From Magnolia sinica (taxonomy: Eukaryota; Streptophyta; Magnoliopsida; Magnoliales; Magnoliaceae): a DNA stretch of 64,000 bases. The notes beneath the pieces are model-generated. The model saw nothing but the letters and a program-made list of their open reading frames with translations. It was not told the origin of the DNA and did no database searches. Below, in pieces: positions 1-10,815 of the stretch. How positions within the stretch are numbered: the first letter of the stretch is position 1; the number at the start of each line of letters is the position of its first letter. Made by a program: the position numbers and the translations under genes. Location: NCBI RefSeq assembly GCF_029962835.1, contig NC_080589.1:22992586-23056585 (forward strand), read 5' to 3'.

Positions 1-11
1 ATCCATCCTGA

Positions 12-458
12 TTCCCAGATTTATCCCTTGATCCATGGCCCCCTCCCGACCCATTTTTCCAGCCTCTACGTCCCATACCTACCCGTCCCGACCAATTTTC
101 TCAGCCTCTACCTCCCATACCTACCCGGTCCGACCCATTTTTTCAGCCTCTACATCCCATACCTACCCGTCTCGACCAATTTTTTCAGCCTCTACCTCCC
201 ATATCTACTCTTCCCGACCTTTCTTCCCAGCCTCTACCTCCTATACCTAGCCTTCACACACCCAGAGAGAAAATAGAGGATATCCTGGACCATAAGATAG
301 TTTCAACGTCGAACAGCAGGTTTCAGAAGTTCTTGGTCAAGTGGAAGTCACGTCCAGCTCCAGACAGTACGTGGCTCGCTGAGGAGCTTCAGAGACTTGA
401 TCCTTGCATCTTGGAGCGGTTCAGGAGTTTTTTTACGCCAGTGGCAAAACCTTCGTAG
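12..458 (+). pseudogene. 3' end of Ty3/gypsy chromovirus polyprotein (linker plus chromodomain)
   Basis: One reading frame is open for 148 codons to TAG at 456-458, after an in-frame TGA at 9-11. Residues 1-85 or so are a proline-rich linker made of 14-residue repeats. From 267 the frame reads as a chromodomain: ILDHKIVST, then FQKFLVKWK, then DSTWLAEELQRLDP and a short tail. This is the usual C-terminal module of chromovirus integrase, which in this family is thought to tether integration to marked chromatin. The LTR starts 11 bases after the stop, which fits a pol 3' end. The body of the element lies left of the window. I call it a pseudogene because of the upstream TGA, though the element may simply be cut by the window edge. 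Confidence 0.8.
44..256 (+). repeat. 42-bp minisatellite, five copies, in frame in pol
   Basis: The word AGCCTCTAC recurs at 61, 103, 145, 187 and 229, exactly 42 bases apart. Because 42 is a multiple of three, each unit adds 14 residues of the type LPPIPTRPDQFSQP to the integrase-chromodomain linker. The copies differ by a few substitutions. All three forward frames stay open through the array, which explains the apparent small ORFs in the other frames. Confidence 0.9.
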
Positions 459-469
459 CCAGGGAGAAT

Positions 470-1681
470 TGATGGGGACATCTCGCTCACATGCACACCC
501 CCTTGCCCTACGCACGTAAGTACGCAGGAGGAGGGCCCCACCATCGATTTGGCTCGATGACGACGTCCAGGGAGGGCCTCCTAGCTAGAAGACGAAGTTT
601 TGGTTCAAAAGGGTGGGCCCGATAGTCAAGAAAAGTCCATCATGAGATCTTATGATTGTGGCTCACTCGTTGGATTGATTTCATATTTTAGGTTTTGCTT
701 ATTGTTATTATTTAGAACATCGTGAACGCTTTAGATTTCTTTGTTTGGTTTTTATTTTAGTTTACTTCATCATCAAGTAATAGGTTGTGCACATGGTGTG
801 AGTTTTGGAGGTATAGGGTTTTCCCTATAAATAGGCACCCCTTGTAGTTCTTTTCATTCATTCAAGTTCATAAAAAGTTCCTACTTTATTTTTCTGCTCT
901 CTTCGTGAGTTGTGGAAGAATTCAAAAGTGGGTGCGAGGTCCTCCCTTTTCGAAAGGCTAACTACCGTGGTGCAAAGCCACATCGATCCCGATTCACCCC
1001 ATCTTCCATCATCTCTTTTTTTTTTTCATCTTCTACCACCATTTGTGCTTCAAATTCGTCCTTTGTTGCGTCAGTTTTTTTATTATAGCAGATTTCGGTC
1101 CTTCGGAAGGTCAGAAACTTTGACGAAATACTACGCACAAGCCGTAGCTCGTATCGACCCGAAACTCCGGGGTTTTGGAGCCTACCCCCAGCCGACCAGG
1201 GCCAAGGAGGGGTTTTCGAAACTGATGCCCCCTCGCACGTGCGGCCAGGTACCTGCGCATGTGTGAGCGCCCCAGGCCCGCTGTCCACACGCGGGAACTT
1301 TCTTTGGTTCAGGTTTTTGTCCTCTTTTACCTCCTCATATATGTTTTCTTCATAAACCCTAAACCTAGAGTGCGTTTTCCTTAATTTGTTTGCCGTTTTC
1401 CTCACCCTAGGATTCCTTGAATTGAAATTGGGGAATCCCTTCGAATAGGGACTGATTCTTATGCATGTGTGGTTGATTTTTATTTCCCTTTGACATCATT
1501 TGGCATATAATTTTTATTGGTCTAGTCCTGGCCCGTGTCGGCTTGGACCCGCATAGATTCCCCCTTTAATTGAATGTTTGGACTGTCATGTGGGATGTGG
1601 AATTTATGTAATTGTTTCTAAATTGGTATGATCTAAGCCTGAATTCTTGCATCTCATATTTAAATTTCATGTCCTGCATTA
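470..1681 (+). repeat. 3' LTR of the chromovirus
   Basis: The LTR starts TGATGGGGACATC just after the pol stop and ends near TGCATTA, a decayed TGCATCA. The boundaries come from alignment with the inverted copy at 5720-6956, which has clean TGATG/CATCA ends and a target duplication. The U3 part holds a TATA box at 825-834. Downstream is a leader rich in simple T tracts. No second LTR of this element is in the window. Confidence 0.8.
825..834 (+). promoter_or_regulatory. LTR TATA box (CTATAAATAG)
   Basis: A canonical TATA motif is followed by GGCACCCCTTGTAG. The same block, with the same spacing, occurs in the inverted LTR (about 6582-6591, minus strand), so it is a conserved LTR promoter element. 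Confidence 0.7.
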
Positions 1682-2597
1682 CTTAAATAGTGGAGAAGAA
1701 AGAAAAACAAAAAATTTGGAGATTCACAAAGAACTGTAGTGTCATGCCATCTCATCTTCTAGCAAATTGACACTTTTCCATGTCAAATGCATCTCAACAT
1801 TTGTTAAAAGTATACACTTGTCTTGACTTGTCCTTTTTACGTTGTTTTCCTTATGTATGAAACTATAACTAATCAACAACCTCACTATACACAAGGTGCT
1901 GCAGGTATAAGAAAAAGCGAATTATATGATATGTCACCTGCATCTACGCACTACATACACAGGTTTTTAATTCAGACAACTAGTGCACATGATTGTTAAA
2001 CAAAACCATTGGTCTGTTGAGTCCCACCACTGATGGAGACTCAAAGACCATTAACAGAGCCTTTCTCAGTTGAATGAGGATAGCTGTGTGTTTCTCTTTT
2101 TAACCATCTATTTGTAGGCTACTAATCAAAAGGTTAAGATTGTCCTCTACAATCACAGGATTCAAGAAGGCCTGGAAACTCATCTTCCTTACAAAATCAA
2201 GCTATGGATTCGTGGCTGAAGTAAAATACTTGTATAGCAACCATGAACTATGGCAAGAAATCCAAGAATGACAAAATACAAAGACACATTAGTTATTTGT
2301 GATAAAATTACTAAAATTGGGAAGCTGTTGGGCCCTCAACCCTCACCATTTTGCAGCCACTCACATGACCATTCAAGTTGTTTATAGTTTGGGACACGGA
2401 CAGAAGATTTTGATCAATATCAAGAGCCATAACCCTTATAAGTGCCTAAAAGAAATGAACGGCTCGCAAACCTGAACAAGTAACTAAAATGGGGAAGCTG
2501 TTAGGTCCACATCTCTCCCCATTTTGCACCCACCCGCATGTCCATTCAAGTCGTTTTAAGAAGATAATTCTTTCACTTATTTCCCTTCTTCTTCTTC
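1682..2597. other. AT-rich intergenic stretch
   Basis: No ORF with recognisable homology and no clear repeat. It is the right flank of the chromovirus LTR and the target of the LINE that ends at 2598. Two short related phrases (AATGGGGAAGCTGTT and AATTGGGAAGCTGTT, near 2318 and 2488) suggest a small local duplication. Confidence 0.5.
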
Positions 2598-4080
2598 ACT
2601 TTTTTTTTTTTTTGGATGACTAAGAAATTTTATTAACAAAACATAAGAAACAGACACTACAAAGGAGCAGAGATATGGATAATGAGAAATCATCCCAAAC
2701 TCGGCCACAAAATACAAAACATCCTAGATCCCAGGCAAAACCCAAAAATATCTTCCCAATTGCAATCCCTTGAACTGGTTGTTTCCCGAAGCCCAAAACA
2801 CCCTTCTCCCTTTGCTATCTACAAGACCAACTTGGCCCTTTCTGGCTTGTTGCTGAAGGTCCTATTGTTAGGTTCCCTCCATACCAACTACAACACCAAC
2901 ATGAATATAATTTCCATAAAACTTTCATCCTTTTTCCTGGGAGACCCCAAACACAAGCCTGAGATAGAGCATCGACAGACCCCAGCATGGCCCACCGAAT
3001 TTTGAAAAGAGTTATCATCATACTCTAGAGCATAGAGGCAAATTTACAATGCATAAAGTGGTGGTTCACCAATTCTGCATCCTTAAGAAATAATGAGCAT
3101 ACATTCAAGACGACCATATTCCTATCGCGAAGATGATCAATGGTTAGAGCTTTGTTCTTTGTTACTACCCATCCGAACACCACAACCCGTGGGGGCCAAG
3201 GAAATGCCATAAACAAGAGAGTTGGGGTGATATGCACCCCCACCAGTTTTGATCATCAGTACAAGGATTTTAATATGAAAGACCCCCAAATTTTCCTCTT
3301 TCCATTGCCAACTATCCATATTACCAGGAAAGAAAATAAAGATTTCAAACACAATCCTGATAACGAATTCCTCAAATCTCTTCATCAGATAGATTCATAC
3401 GGAATGTTGGAGACCAAGAGACCACTCCCCTTCTCACACTGAACCATTGAGAAAACAATTCTCCTTTGTTAATGACAATATTATAAAGCCTTCCAAAGTT
3501 CAGGTGAAATGGTCTATCATTAAGCCAAGTGTCTTCCCAAAACGTTACCCTCTCCTCATCACTTATCGTAAATGTGATTCCTTCCTTGAACATGCACCTC
3601 TCCCATCACCGCCTTCCAAATGCCCGAGGCCTATATAGGAAGGCTAGGGTTCGGGTGTGAACTTTCAGCTCTTGTATAATTCCTTAGGTTTCTCCACTGT
3701 TAGGTTGTTTTCTTTCTTCCTTCTTTTTTTTTTCCCCTTTCCTTTTGTTTTCTTGTTCTCTGGGCCGTTGGGCTTCTTTAATAAAATATTCATCTGTCAA
3801 AAAAATAAATAAATTTCCACAGACTTCTGTCTTAGCACCATATCTCCATAGCGATTTTCCGAGTATCACATCACTCTAAGATGTTTTATCCCCATGATAC
3901 CATAATCCTATGGTCTACACACATCATTCCACCCAACCTATTGGAAAATTTCCTTCTCCTTCCATGTGTTACCATAGGAAATCAGCAAGTTTCTCCATGA
4001 GGGGAATAATTGACATGTGGCATTGAAACAGGGACACAGAGAAATACAGCAAGGCTCCACATTAAACTGAAAAAAGGCCC
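2598..4080 (-). mobile_element. Decayed L1-type LINE, 3' half of ORF2, with poly-A end
   Basis: On the minus strand, several frames give pieces of a plant L1 reverse-transcriptase ORF in the right order. These are a piece like LLYFSVSLF with FLW, then LGKSLWRYG (3815-3870), then GITFTISDEERVTFWEDTWL (3540-3593). Next come a zinc-binding RVT block with PPRVVVFGW, NKALT and HHFMHCKFA (3025-3200), and a tail with WCCSWYGGNL near 2850. Frames shift and stops intervene, so it is dead. The 3' end is a run of A on the minus strand (T run at about 2599-2615), preceded by AATAAA. The 5' part is missing. Confidence 0.75.
3615..3812 (+). mobile_element. Short LINE 3' tail inserted in the minus-strand LINE
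   Basis: Plus-strand text runs TATATAGGAAGGC, a pyrimidine-rich 3' UTR, GGGCCGTTGGGCTTC, TTTAATAAAA and finally an A-rich tail near 3798-3812. This is a typical plant LINE 3' end. It sits between two blocks of the minus-strand LINE ORF that are normally about 50 residues apart, so it appears to be a 5'-truncated later insertion, possibly with loss of target sequence. I could not identify target duplications. Confidence 0.5.
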
Positions 4081-4498
4081 ACAACTAGTGGTATTGGGGT
4101 GTATTCCTCTGCAATGTAGCTGAACAGACCAAGGTTCCAGATCGTTGAACCATTGTTTTTAGTTAGGGAAACTGACAGTTAGAGTTTATTCATTGGATCA
4201 CTTGTTCACTAACGGCAATGGTTCACACATTCAACAAAACAAACAAATTTCTAACAAATAATTCTCACGAACTATGGAATAGAAAATTAATCGAGAAGCT
4301 AATTGATGACAAGAAAAATAAAAAGAGAAGCCAATCACCTTAATCATTTCACTTACTCAAAATATCATCTCTCATGAACTTTGGAATAGATTTCCATCTC
4401 ATGATTCGTCTAGTAAAGCATATCAACTTGACGTAGAAGCGAACATCATAAAATGCCATATATTGATAAGATCAGTTTGACTTAATTGTCTGCCATGC

Positions 4499-5217
4499 AG
4501 TGTTCGAAATATCGGTATCGCGTTACGTATCACACCCTTCGGATACAGATACGTATTGGCATCGCATGGGATATATTGGTCGTATCGCGTACTGTATTGT
4601 CGTTGTTGGAAATATGAGGAAATGTTGGGAAATTGGTTGAATTTTTCAATGAAACTTCAATGATTGTTTAAAAAAAAAAACCATCAATACACACTTATAA
4701 ATCAAAACATTACAAAAAACAAGTGCACATAATAAGTTTTCTTTATATGGGGTCTAAATCTATGCGTTGTCTAACTGAATGAATGCAAGTGTATTCAAAG
4801 TCTATTCATATAATTTATAAATGTAAGAAAACGTGTGGAAACACAAACAATACATTCAAAAGCAAAAGAAGAATCACTAGATCAGGTTACATACATATTT
4901 GATTTTATGTTTGGACACAGATTGCAATTGATTTGCGAGAAATTAGAAATTTTTTATTTTTTTCAATTTTCCGCAACTCGGCGCATCTCCTCCAAATCTT
5001 AAAATTGAAGCTCCTAATCCTGAATTTGTAACAATTTGACAATGATTTAACATGATTTACAGAGGAAAAAAAAAAAAAAGGAACGAAATTTGAAAATGCT
5101 CACTAGATCAAACATGTGGGATATATCCTACTACTTGTGTGTTTCGTATTGCATCGGTGGGATACAAAATATACCGTGGGTTATGTCAGCCAATATCGTC
5201 GATACATAAAACATTGT
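4499..5217. mobile_element. Possible non-autonomous TIR element with TATCG-rich ends
   Basis: The left end (about 4499-4600) is dense in words such as ATATCGGTATCGCG and GATACGTATTGG. The right end (about 5100-5217) holds related words in reverse orientation (CGATATTGGCTGACATAACC on the minus strand). The interior is AT-rich with no ORF. The terminal match is imperfect and no target duplication was found, so the boundaries and class are uncertain. Confidence 0.35.
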
Positions 5218-5536
5218 TGCCATTTATACAATCTCTACGTAATTCCTAAGTGACTCCATTACACTCTGCCTAAGTATCAAAGTTTTCTTTTGTCTTTTTA
5301 AATGAGATAATGCACATAAGGAACTTTGAATGGTATGAAAGAAATAAGAGATAATTATTATCCAAAGACAAAATCTGCTACACAAAGAAAGCAAACAGAG
5401 CTGCTAATCATTTATTAAATAAAGGCATTTTCTGTAACACACATAGTTGTCAGGCAACAGCCCAAAGAAGAGTAAAGTAGGGCTCACCATATGCAAGGCA
5501 AATATGGGGTGAAACTCCATTTGGTACTTCGTTCAA

Positions 5537-5619
5537 GCCTGTAGCTCAATGGTAGACAGCATGTTTTAACATTGAGGTCTCAGCTTTAAGTTCAGCTTGC
5601 CTTAAAAAAAAAAAAAAAA
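5537..5619 (+). mobile_element. tRNA-derived SINE copy
   Basis: The stretch contains a good RNA polymerase III A box, TAGCTCAATGGTAGA (5542-5556), a degenerate B box near 5588-5598, and an A tail at about 5604-5619. A second copy with a better B box lies at 35163-35275. The match is to a tRNA-like head only, so a functional tRNA is not supported. Confidence 0.6.
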
Positions 5620-5719
5620 CTTCTACCGATGGTCATACAAGAATGAGAGAACGGCATTTTATTACATCATGGTCCCATAAGCCATTATCTACATTTGTAC
5701 GGTTGATCAAAAGATAAAG

Positions 5720-6956
5720 TGATGCAGGACATGGAAATTAAATATGATATGCAAGATCTCAGGCTTAAGATCACGTTAGTTCAGAAACAATTACACAAAT
5801 TCCATATCCCACATGAAAGTCCAAACATTCAATTAAGGAGAATCTATGCAGGTCCAGGCCTACACATGATAGGGCTGGATCAATAAAAATTATGAACCAA
5901 ACGATACTCAAAGATAAGAAATAATCATGCACACATGTATAGTAATCAATCCCTAATCCAAGAGATTCAGAAATTCCAATTCGAGGAACCCTAGGGTAAG
6001 AAAAGGGACATAAAATTAGAGATTTGAGTAATTTAGGGTTAGGTTTAGGGATTTTGGGTGGAAGCGGAGTAAAAGAGAGGAGAGAGATGAACCAGAGAAG
6101 TACCGCACGTGTAGACAACAACAATGGCTAAGACGCACGTGCGTGTGATCCCGACCGCACGTATGTGGGGCCCACTATTCAGAAAAAGGCCATCTTGGCC
6201 CTGGTTGGCCAGGGATGGACTCCAAAACCCTCAAATCTCAGCTCGATCCGATGTACGGTTTGTGCGTGGTGCTCCGCCGAAGTTTCAGCCCTCCTATAGG
6301 GCCAGATTCTGAAATTCTGTTATGAGGAGGAGAATTGCTGCAATAGATGATTGATTCAAAGTGTAGATGATGGGGTGAGATGAGAAAGAAGGATGGTAGA
6401 AGATGGGTAGTAGAGATGGCGATGGATGGGGGCGAATCGGGATAAATGTGGCTTCGCACCACGGTAGTTAACTCTTCAATGAAGGGAGGGCTTCGCACCC
6501 AATTAGGCTTCACAACTCAGAGAGTAGGAAAACGTAGAATTTTTATTAATCTTCAATGAATAAAAAAAGCTACAAGGGGTGCCTATTTATAAGAAAACCC
6601 TATACCCGAAAACTAGCGTCATGTGCGCAACCTATTACTTGGCGATGAAGTAAACCAAAATAAAAACTAATCAAAGAAATCTAAAGCGTTCATGATGTTC
6701 TAAATAACATTAACAAGCAAAATCTAAAATATGAAATCAATCTGACTAGTGGGCCACGATCATGAGATCCCATTGGGCCTTTCTTGACTAACGGGCCCAC
6801 TCTTTTGAATCAAAACTTTGTCTTCTAGCTAGGAGGCCCTCTCTGGACGTCGTCATCGATCCAGATCGACGGTGGGGCTCTCTTCTTCTGGCGTACGAGC
6901 GTAGGAGGGGTGGTGTGCGTGCACGTGTGGACAACGTGCGCGGGATGTCCCCATCA
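5720..6956 (-). repeat. Solo LTR of the chromovirus family, inverted
   Basis: The minus strand matches the LTR at 470-1681 throughout, including the conserved TATA block. Its ends are TGATG and CATCA. Directly flanking it is a perfect 5-bp target duplication, TAAAG (5715-5719 and 6957-6961). No internal region is attached, so this is a solo LTR left by recombination. The duplication fixes both boundaries. Confidence 0.9.
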
Positions 6957-9203
6957 TAAAGCTAGAAAAAAAAAGGAAAAAAAGAAAAAAGAAAAAGAGG
7001 GAACCAAATCTGATCAGCTAAAAACTTGGGCATCTTTGATTGCATGTAAACATGCCCAATAAGCTATGGGTTGCAATCCTGCATATTCGTAATACAACAA
7101 GCCAACGTTAGCGGTTAGTTTCAGAACAATGGAGTCCCAGCGTGGACCATGTGTTGGATCTACATGTGGCTCACTTGATGAGAAAATAGGAATGGTTTCG
7201 TACAATTTTCCATAGTACTCTAGTTGAATCTTCAAGATCAAGGGCTCTGAAATGGGGTCTGTATAGTTGTAGATTGTGGCATACTTAGAATGAGATAGAA
7301 CTTTGAAACATATGGGGTTGTGGGGATCATCCAATAAACTTTAGACTAAGGGCAACCTGTGGAGGCCTTCATCTCAATAGTGGAGCCAATAGATGGATTT
7401 CGGTAAAAAGGATCCCACAGGAATTATGTACTACCATCATTTTCTTAAATGCTGTTTGGAAGTGGCATTGACAACTCAGATGAATCTCTCAGTAAAACAA
7501 ATGCTGCTTTTGATGACTGAATAAAATTAGTTATGCATATCTTGAATTAAAATAAGTGAACTATTTAGTATGCCTCTGTTTTAATACGATGGACCTCATC
7601 ACGAAGATCACACGTCCTGGAAGTAAAGCCCGCCCAACCATTAGGTGTGCCACACCCACACATATATACTGAGTCGGACCACCGGCCACCTTTGATTGAT
7701 GGGAGGAGCAAGAGGAAGAGATGCATAGAGAATCCCTAACCTTTTGGATTAGCTGGAGATTACTAGAGTGGAGCCAGTTGCCAGCTGTTATGGGTACTCG
7801 GTATGTTTGACTGAAAATGGGAGAGAGAAAGAAGAGAAGATGAGGTTGATTAGTGGTATGGAATTGCATTTAGTCCCATGCAAATTCCATCTGGCATTTG
7901 GAAACAACAGGAAAGTTTGGATTAATCCAAGTATCATATCATCCAGTCCCAAATGTAGATATTGCAGGATTTTTGGTGGATTTCGAAATCCACTACATTT
8001 GCGAAATCCACTACATTTGTGGGCCCCGCATTGATGCATGTGTTTTATCCACCCACAACACATCTCTATGTGTGTGATTGTGACATGATTCACGCAGTCC
8101 ATTAGGTGTGCACCATGATCTTGATGCCCTGGCTCAAGAATGAAGCTGGTTCACTCATCAAATGGTCTAATATGTTAGAAATAGGTGGGCGTCTTAGTGG
8201 CAGCAGTGTACATGTTTTGTGAATTGTGGACCAGCATATTGATGGAATTGACTGGTTTTTAGAGAAATACATCTAATACATGGGAACCATTCATTGGATG
8301 GTCTGTATGTTGTGTTGGATCATTTCAGTTCTTAAAATAAAAATGGCTACTATAAAATACTGATATATGACAACAGACCAAAAAGAGAAGAAACTTAAGC
8401 CAAGATACAATTTTTCATCGACATTCAAAATCGTGTGGAATAAAAGAAGAAACGGAAGCAAACATGCGACAATTGAGTTACACCCAATTGCTAACGCTAA
8501 TATTTTTGCATTCAATTACTTTCAAATACAAATTCAAAGCTTGAAAGAAGTCCCCTCAAGATCCAACTCACATCAACTTCAGTTGAACATTACAATGGTT
8601 CCAAAAATTCTCAACTACGATTCAACTAATTCAGGTGGGTGATTTTTTATTTACTTTATTTTTTGGTTTCTATATAAATAAAAGACGACATCTACATATT
8701 TCCTTTTCATAACCGGTACTGTTTTTTTTTTTTTTTTTTTTCTGACTCACTATTTTCCGAACCAACTGGGTTGAGGCGGGCCACCGCGATTTTATTTTTC
8801 CAATTTTGCAGTAGTAATCGATAAAAGAAATAGAAAGGGAAAGAAGAAGGAAGTTGGATGACTGAGACAGCTTCTGTTGAAGAAGAAAACGGTTATAATG
8901 AAGTAAAAGGGAAGGACTGAGACGGAAAAAATGATGATACAAGAGATACCTCATTCCCAATTGCAAAAACCCGATACGTACCGGAACGGAGATGCCCTTC
9001 TTTACTTCCAAAGCCCTGTTTTTGTTGTTTTGTTTTTTTTAAAAACACCCCTCGTCCGTACTGTACGCCTGGACTGGTTTTTGTCGGGGAAACGAAAACG
9101 AAGACCTCCGCACCAACGGTAACAATCCACGACCCCTCGGCTTTTCAGTGGGGAAGTGGATCGGGCGGGCGACCCCAACAGCATCCATCTGGGGATTGTT
9201 GGG
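6957..9203. other. Intergenic stretch without recognised genes
   Basis: A purine-rich tract (6965-7005) and a T run (about 8720-8742) are visible. A 106-codon minus-strand ORF at 7014-7334 has no family signature. A small direct repeat (CGAAATCCACTACATTTG, near 7984 and 8005) lies by a short palindrome. Nothing else is supported. Confidence 0.5.
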
Positions 9204-9522
9204 CGATGTGGGGCCCACCTTGATTTATTATTTATTTTTATATCCACGCCGTCCAACCTTTTTTCCAGCTCATTTTAGACCATGAACCGAAAAAATGATG
9301 TGGATCCGAAGTTCAAGTGGACCATATCACAGGAAACAGTGGGGATAATGACACCCACCGTTGAAACCTTCCTAGGGCCCACTGTGATGTTTATTTGCCA
9401 TCCAATTTGTTGATAAGGTCACACGGGCCTGGATGAAGGGATGGGTGGTGTTGATAAAATGAGCTCGCAAAATGGATGGATGGTGTGGATAAAATACATA
9501 AATCATGGTGGGCCCTACAGCC
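9204..9522. mobile_element. Foldback MITE, GGGCCCACC family, internally deleted
   Basis: The left arm starts at GTGGGGCCCACCTTGATT and continues through a phrase like CACGCCGTCCA. The right arm is its reverse complement, ending in AATCATGGTGGGCCC. Between them lie the family words CAGGAAACAGTGG and GATGTTTATTTGCCATCC. At about 320 bp it is shorter than the 410-460 bp copies elsewhere. No coding capacity. Confidence 0.75.
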
Positions 9523-10017
9523 CCCACACCACCCGATCCCTTTCTTATGGATGACATTGGATGGCCCATGCAGGCAAAACCCCACGTAGTTAGGATGATC
9601 CTAACCATTGAATAGCTGTTCAACAACAAAAAGAGCAGAGATTACACATCTGGTGGGAGAGTATAAGAGCGATATCTATGACGAGGCCCTTTATGCCGAT
9701 GGTTTGGCTTGCCCAGTACCAACTCTTATAGCTTTGATACTCAGGCAGAGCGTCATGTATGAGACGCAGGCAGTTAGGAATTACTTACGTGGAATGCAAA
9801 CAATTCAAATTAAACCCTCAAAATTATGGTCACAGGTTAGATATTCTGAACAAAAAATTACTCTTAGTTCAGAAGCGAGTGTCTACAATCAAACGTGAGA
9901 CTTTTTCGACCAACCTGATTTTTTATACTTCTCACTCAACGACATTGGCTTCCACAATTTAGTAGGTTTAATTTGTATTAATATATGATACCTGTATTAT
10001 TTTAAGTTCCTGCGCCC
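9523..10017. other. Intergenic stretch, no recognised gene
   Basis: A 96-codon plus-strand ORF (9608-9898) is present, but I recognise no domain in it and see no supporting gene structure. It may be chance or a decayed element fragment. Confidence 0.4.
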
Positions 10018-10778
10018 TTAAAAAAGATGTTGAGCCAGACATCTCAGCCGTTGGACTGAAGGCCTGCCCAAGCCCAACCCATGTACTTGAAGATAGATAC
10101 GGTTGTCATCGGGGGCAGGCCAAAATCTGTCCAAACCTAACCCATATTTTTCAACATGGGCCTGAGTCCAGCTCTTGCCTTGACAGGATAAATAGTCCGG
10201 CCCAAAATTTCGTATTGGGCCCAATCCGAGCCCGAGTGTTTCTTTGACTGAGAGAGAGAGAGAGAGAGAGAAGAGAGGGGGGGGGGCCTGAGTCCAGCTC
10301 TTGCCTTGACAGGCCAAAATCTATCCAAGCCTCACCCACATTGTTCAACATGGGCCCGCGTCCAGCTTAAGTCTGTGATGGGCCAATAGTCCAGCCGGGC
10401 CCCAGCCCAAGGCTAGGTGTTTCTTTGACTATGAGAGAGAGAGACGGACAGGAGGCCTTGCCAAAAAGGTGTGGCCCACACCCAACCAATGTACTTGAAG
10501 TTATTAGGGGGTGTCAATTGGCTGGGCCAAGATTTGTCCAAGCCTAGTCCGCACTTTCAAATAGGCCCGCTGGCCTGGTCCTATGATGGACTGAATTTTT
10601 TTATCTCAGGTTCGAGCATAAGCCCAAGCGTTTCTTTAACTGTGTGTGAGAGAGAGAGAGAGGCTGACAAGAGGCCTCTTCCAAAATAGTAGAATCCAAG
10701 CCCAAACCATGTAGGGCAAGGCCAAGATTTGTTCAAACCTGGTAACTAAAATAATCTAGCTTGAACTTAAATATGACC

Positions 10779-10815
<37 letters not shown>
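10018..10815. repeat. Complex GA-punctuated repeat array
   Basis: Four degenerate units share phrases such as CCAAGCCCAACCCATG, GCCAAAATCTGTCCAA and TTTCTTTGACT. Each ends in a (GA)n run, at about 10250-10277, 10432-10443, 10649-10662 and 10781-10812. Spacing between units is 140-210 bp, so it is an irregular array, probably built from GGGCC-rich TIR-element pieces. No coding signal. Confidence 0.6.

Noticed and set aside
28..276. Two overlapping ORFs of 82 and 71 codons in frames 1 and 2
   Set aside because: They are shadows of the 42-bp in-frame repeat. The third frame continues into the chromodomain and is the coding one.
962..1405. 147-codon minus-strand ORF and its 118-codon plus-strand counterpart
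   Set aside because: They lie inside the chromovirus LTR leader, with no domain signature.
7014..7334. 106-codon ORF on the minus strand
   Set aside because: No recognisable family, no splice or promoter context, and composition like the surrounding intergenic DNA.
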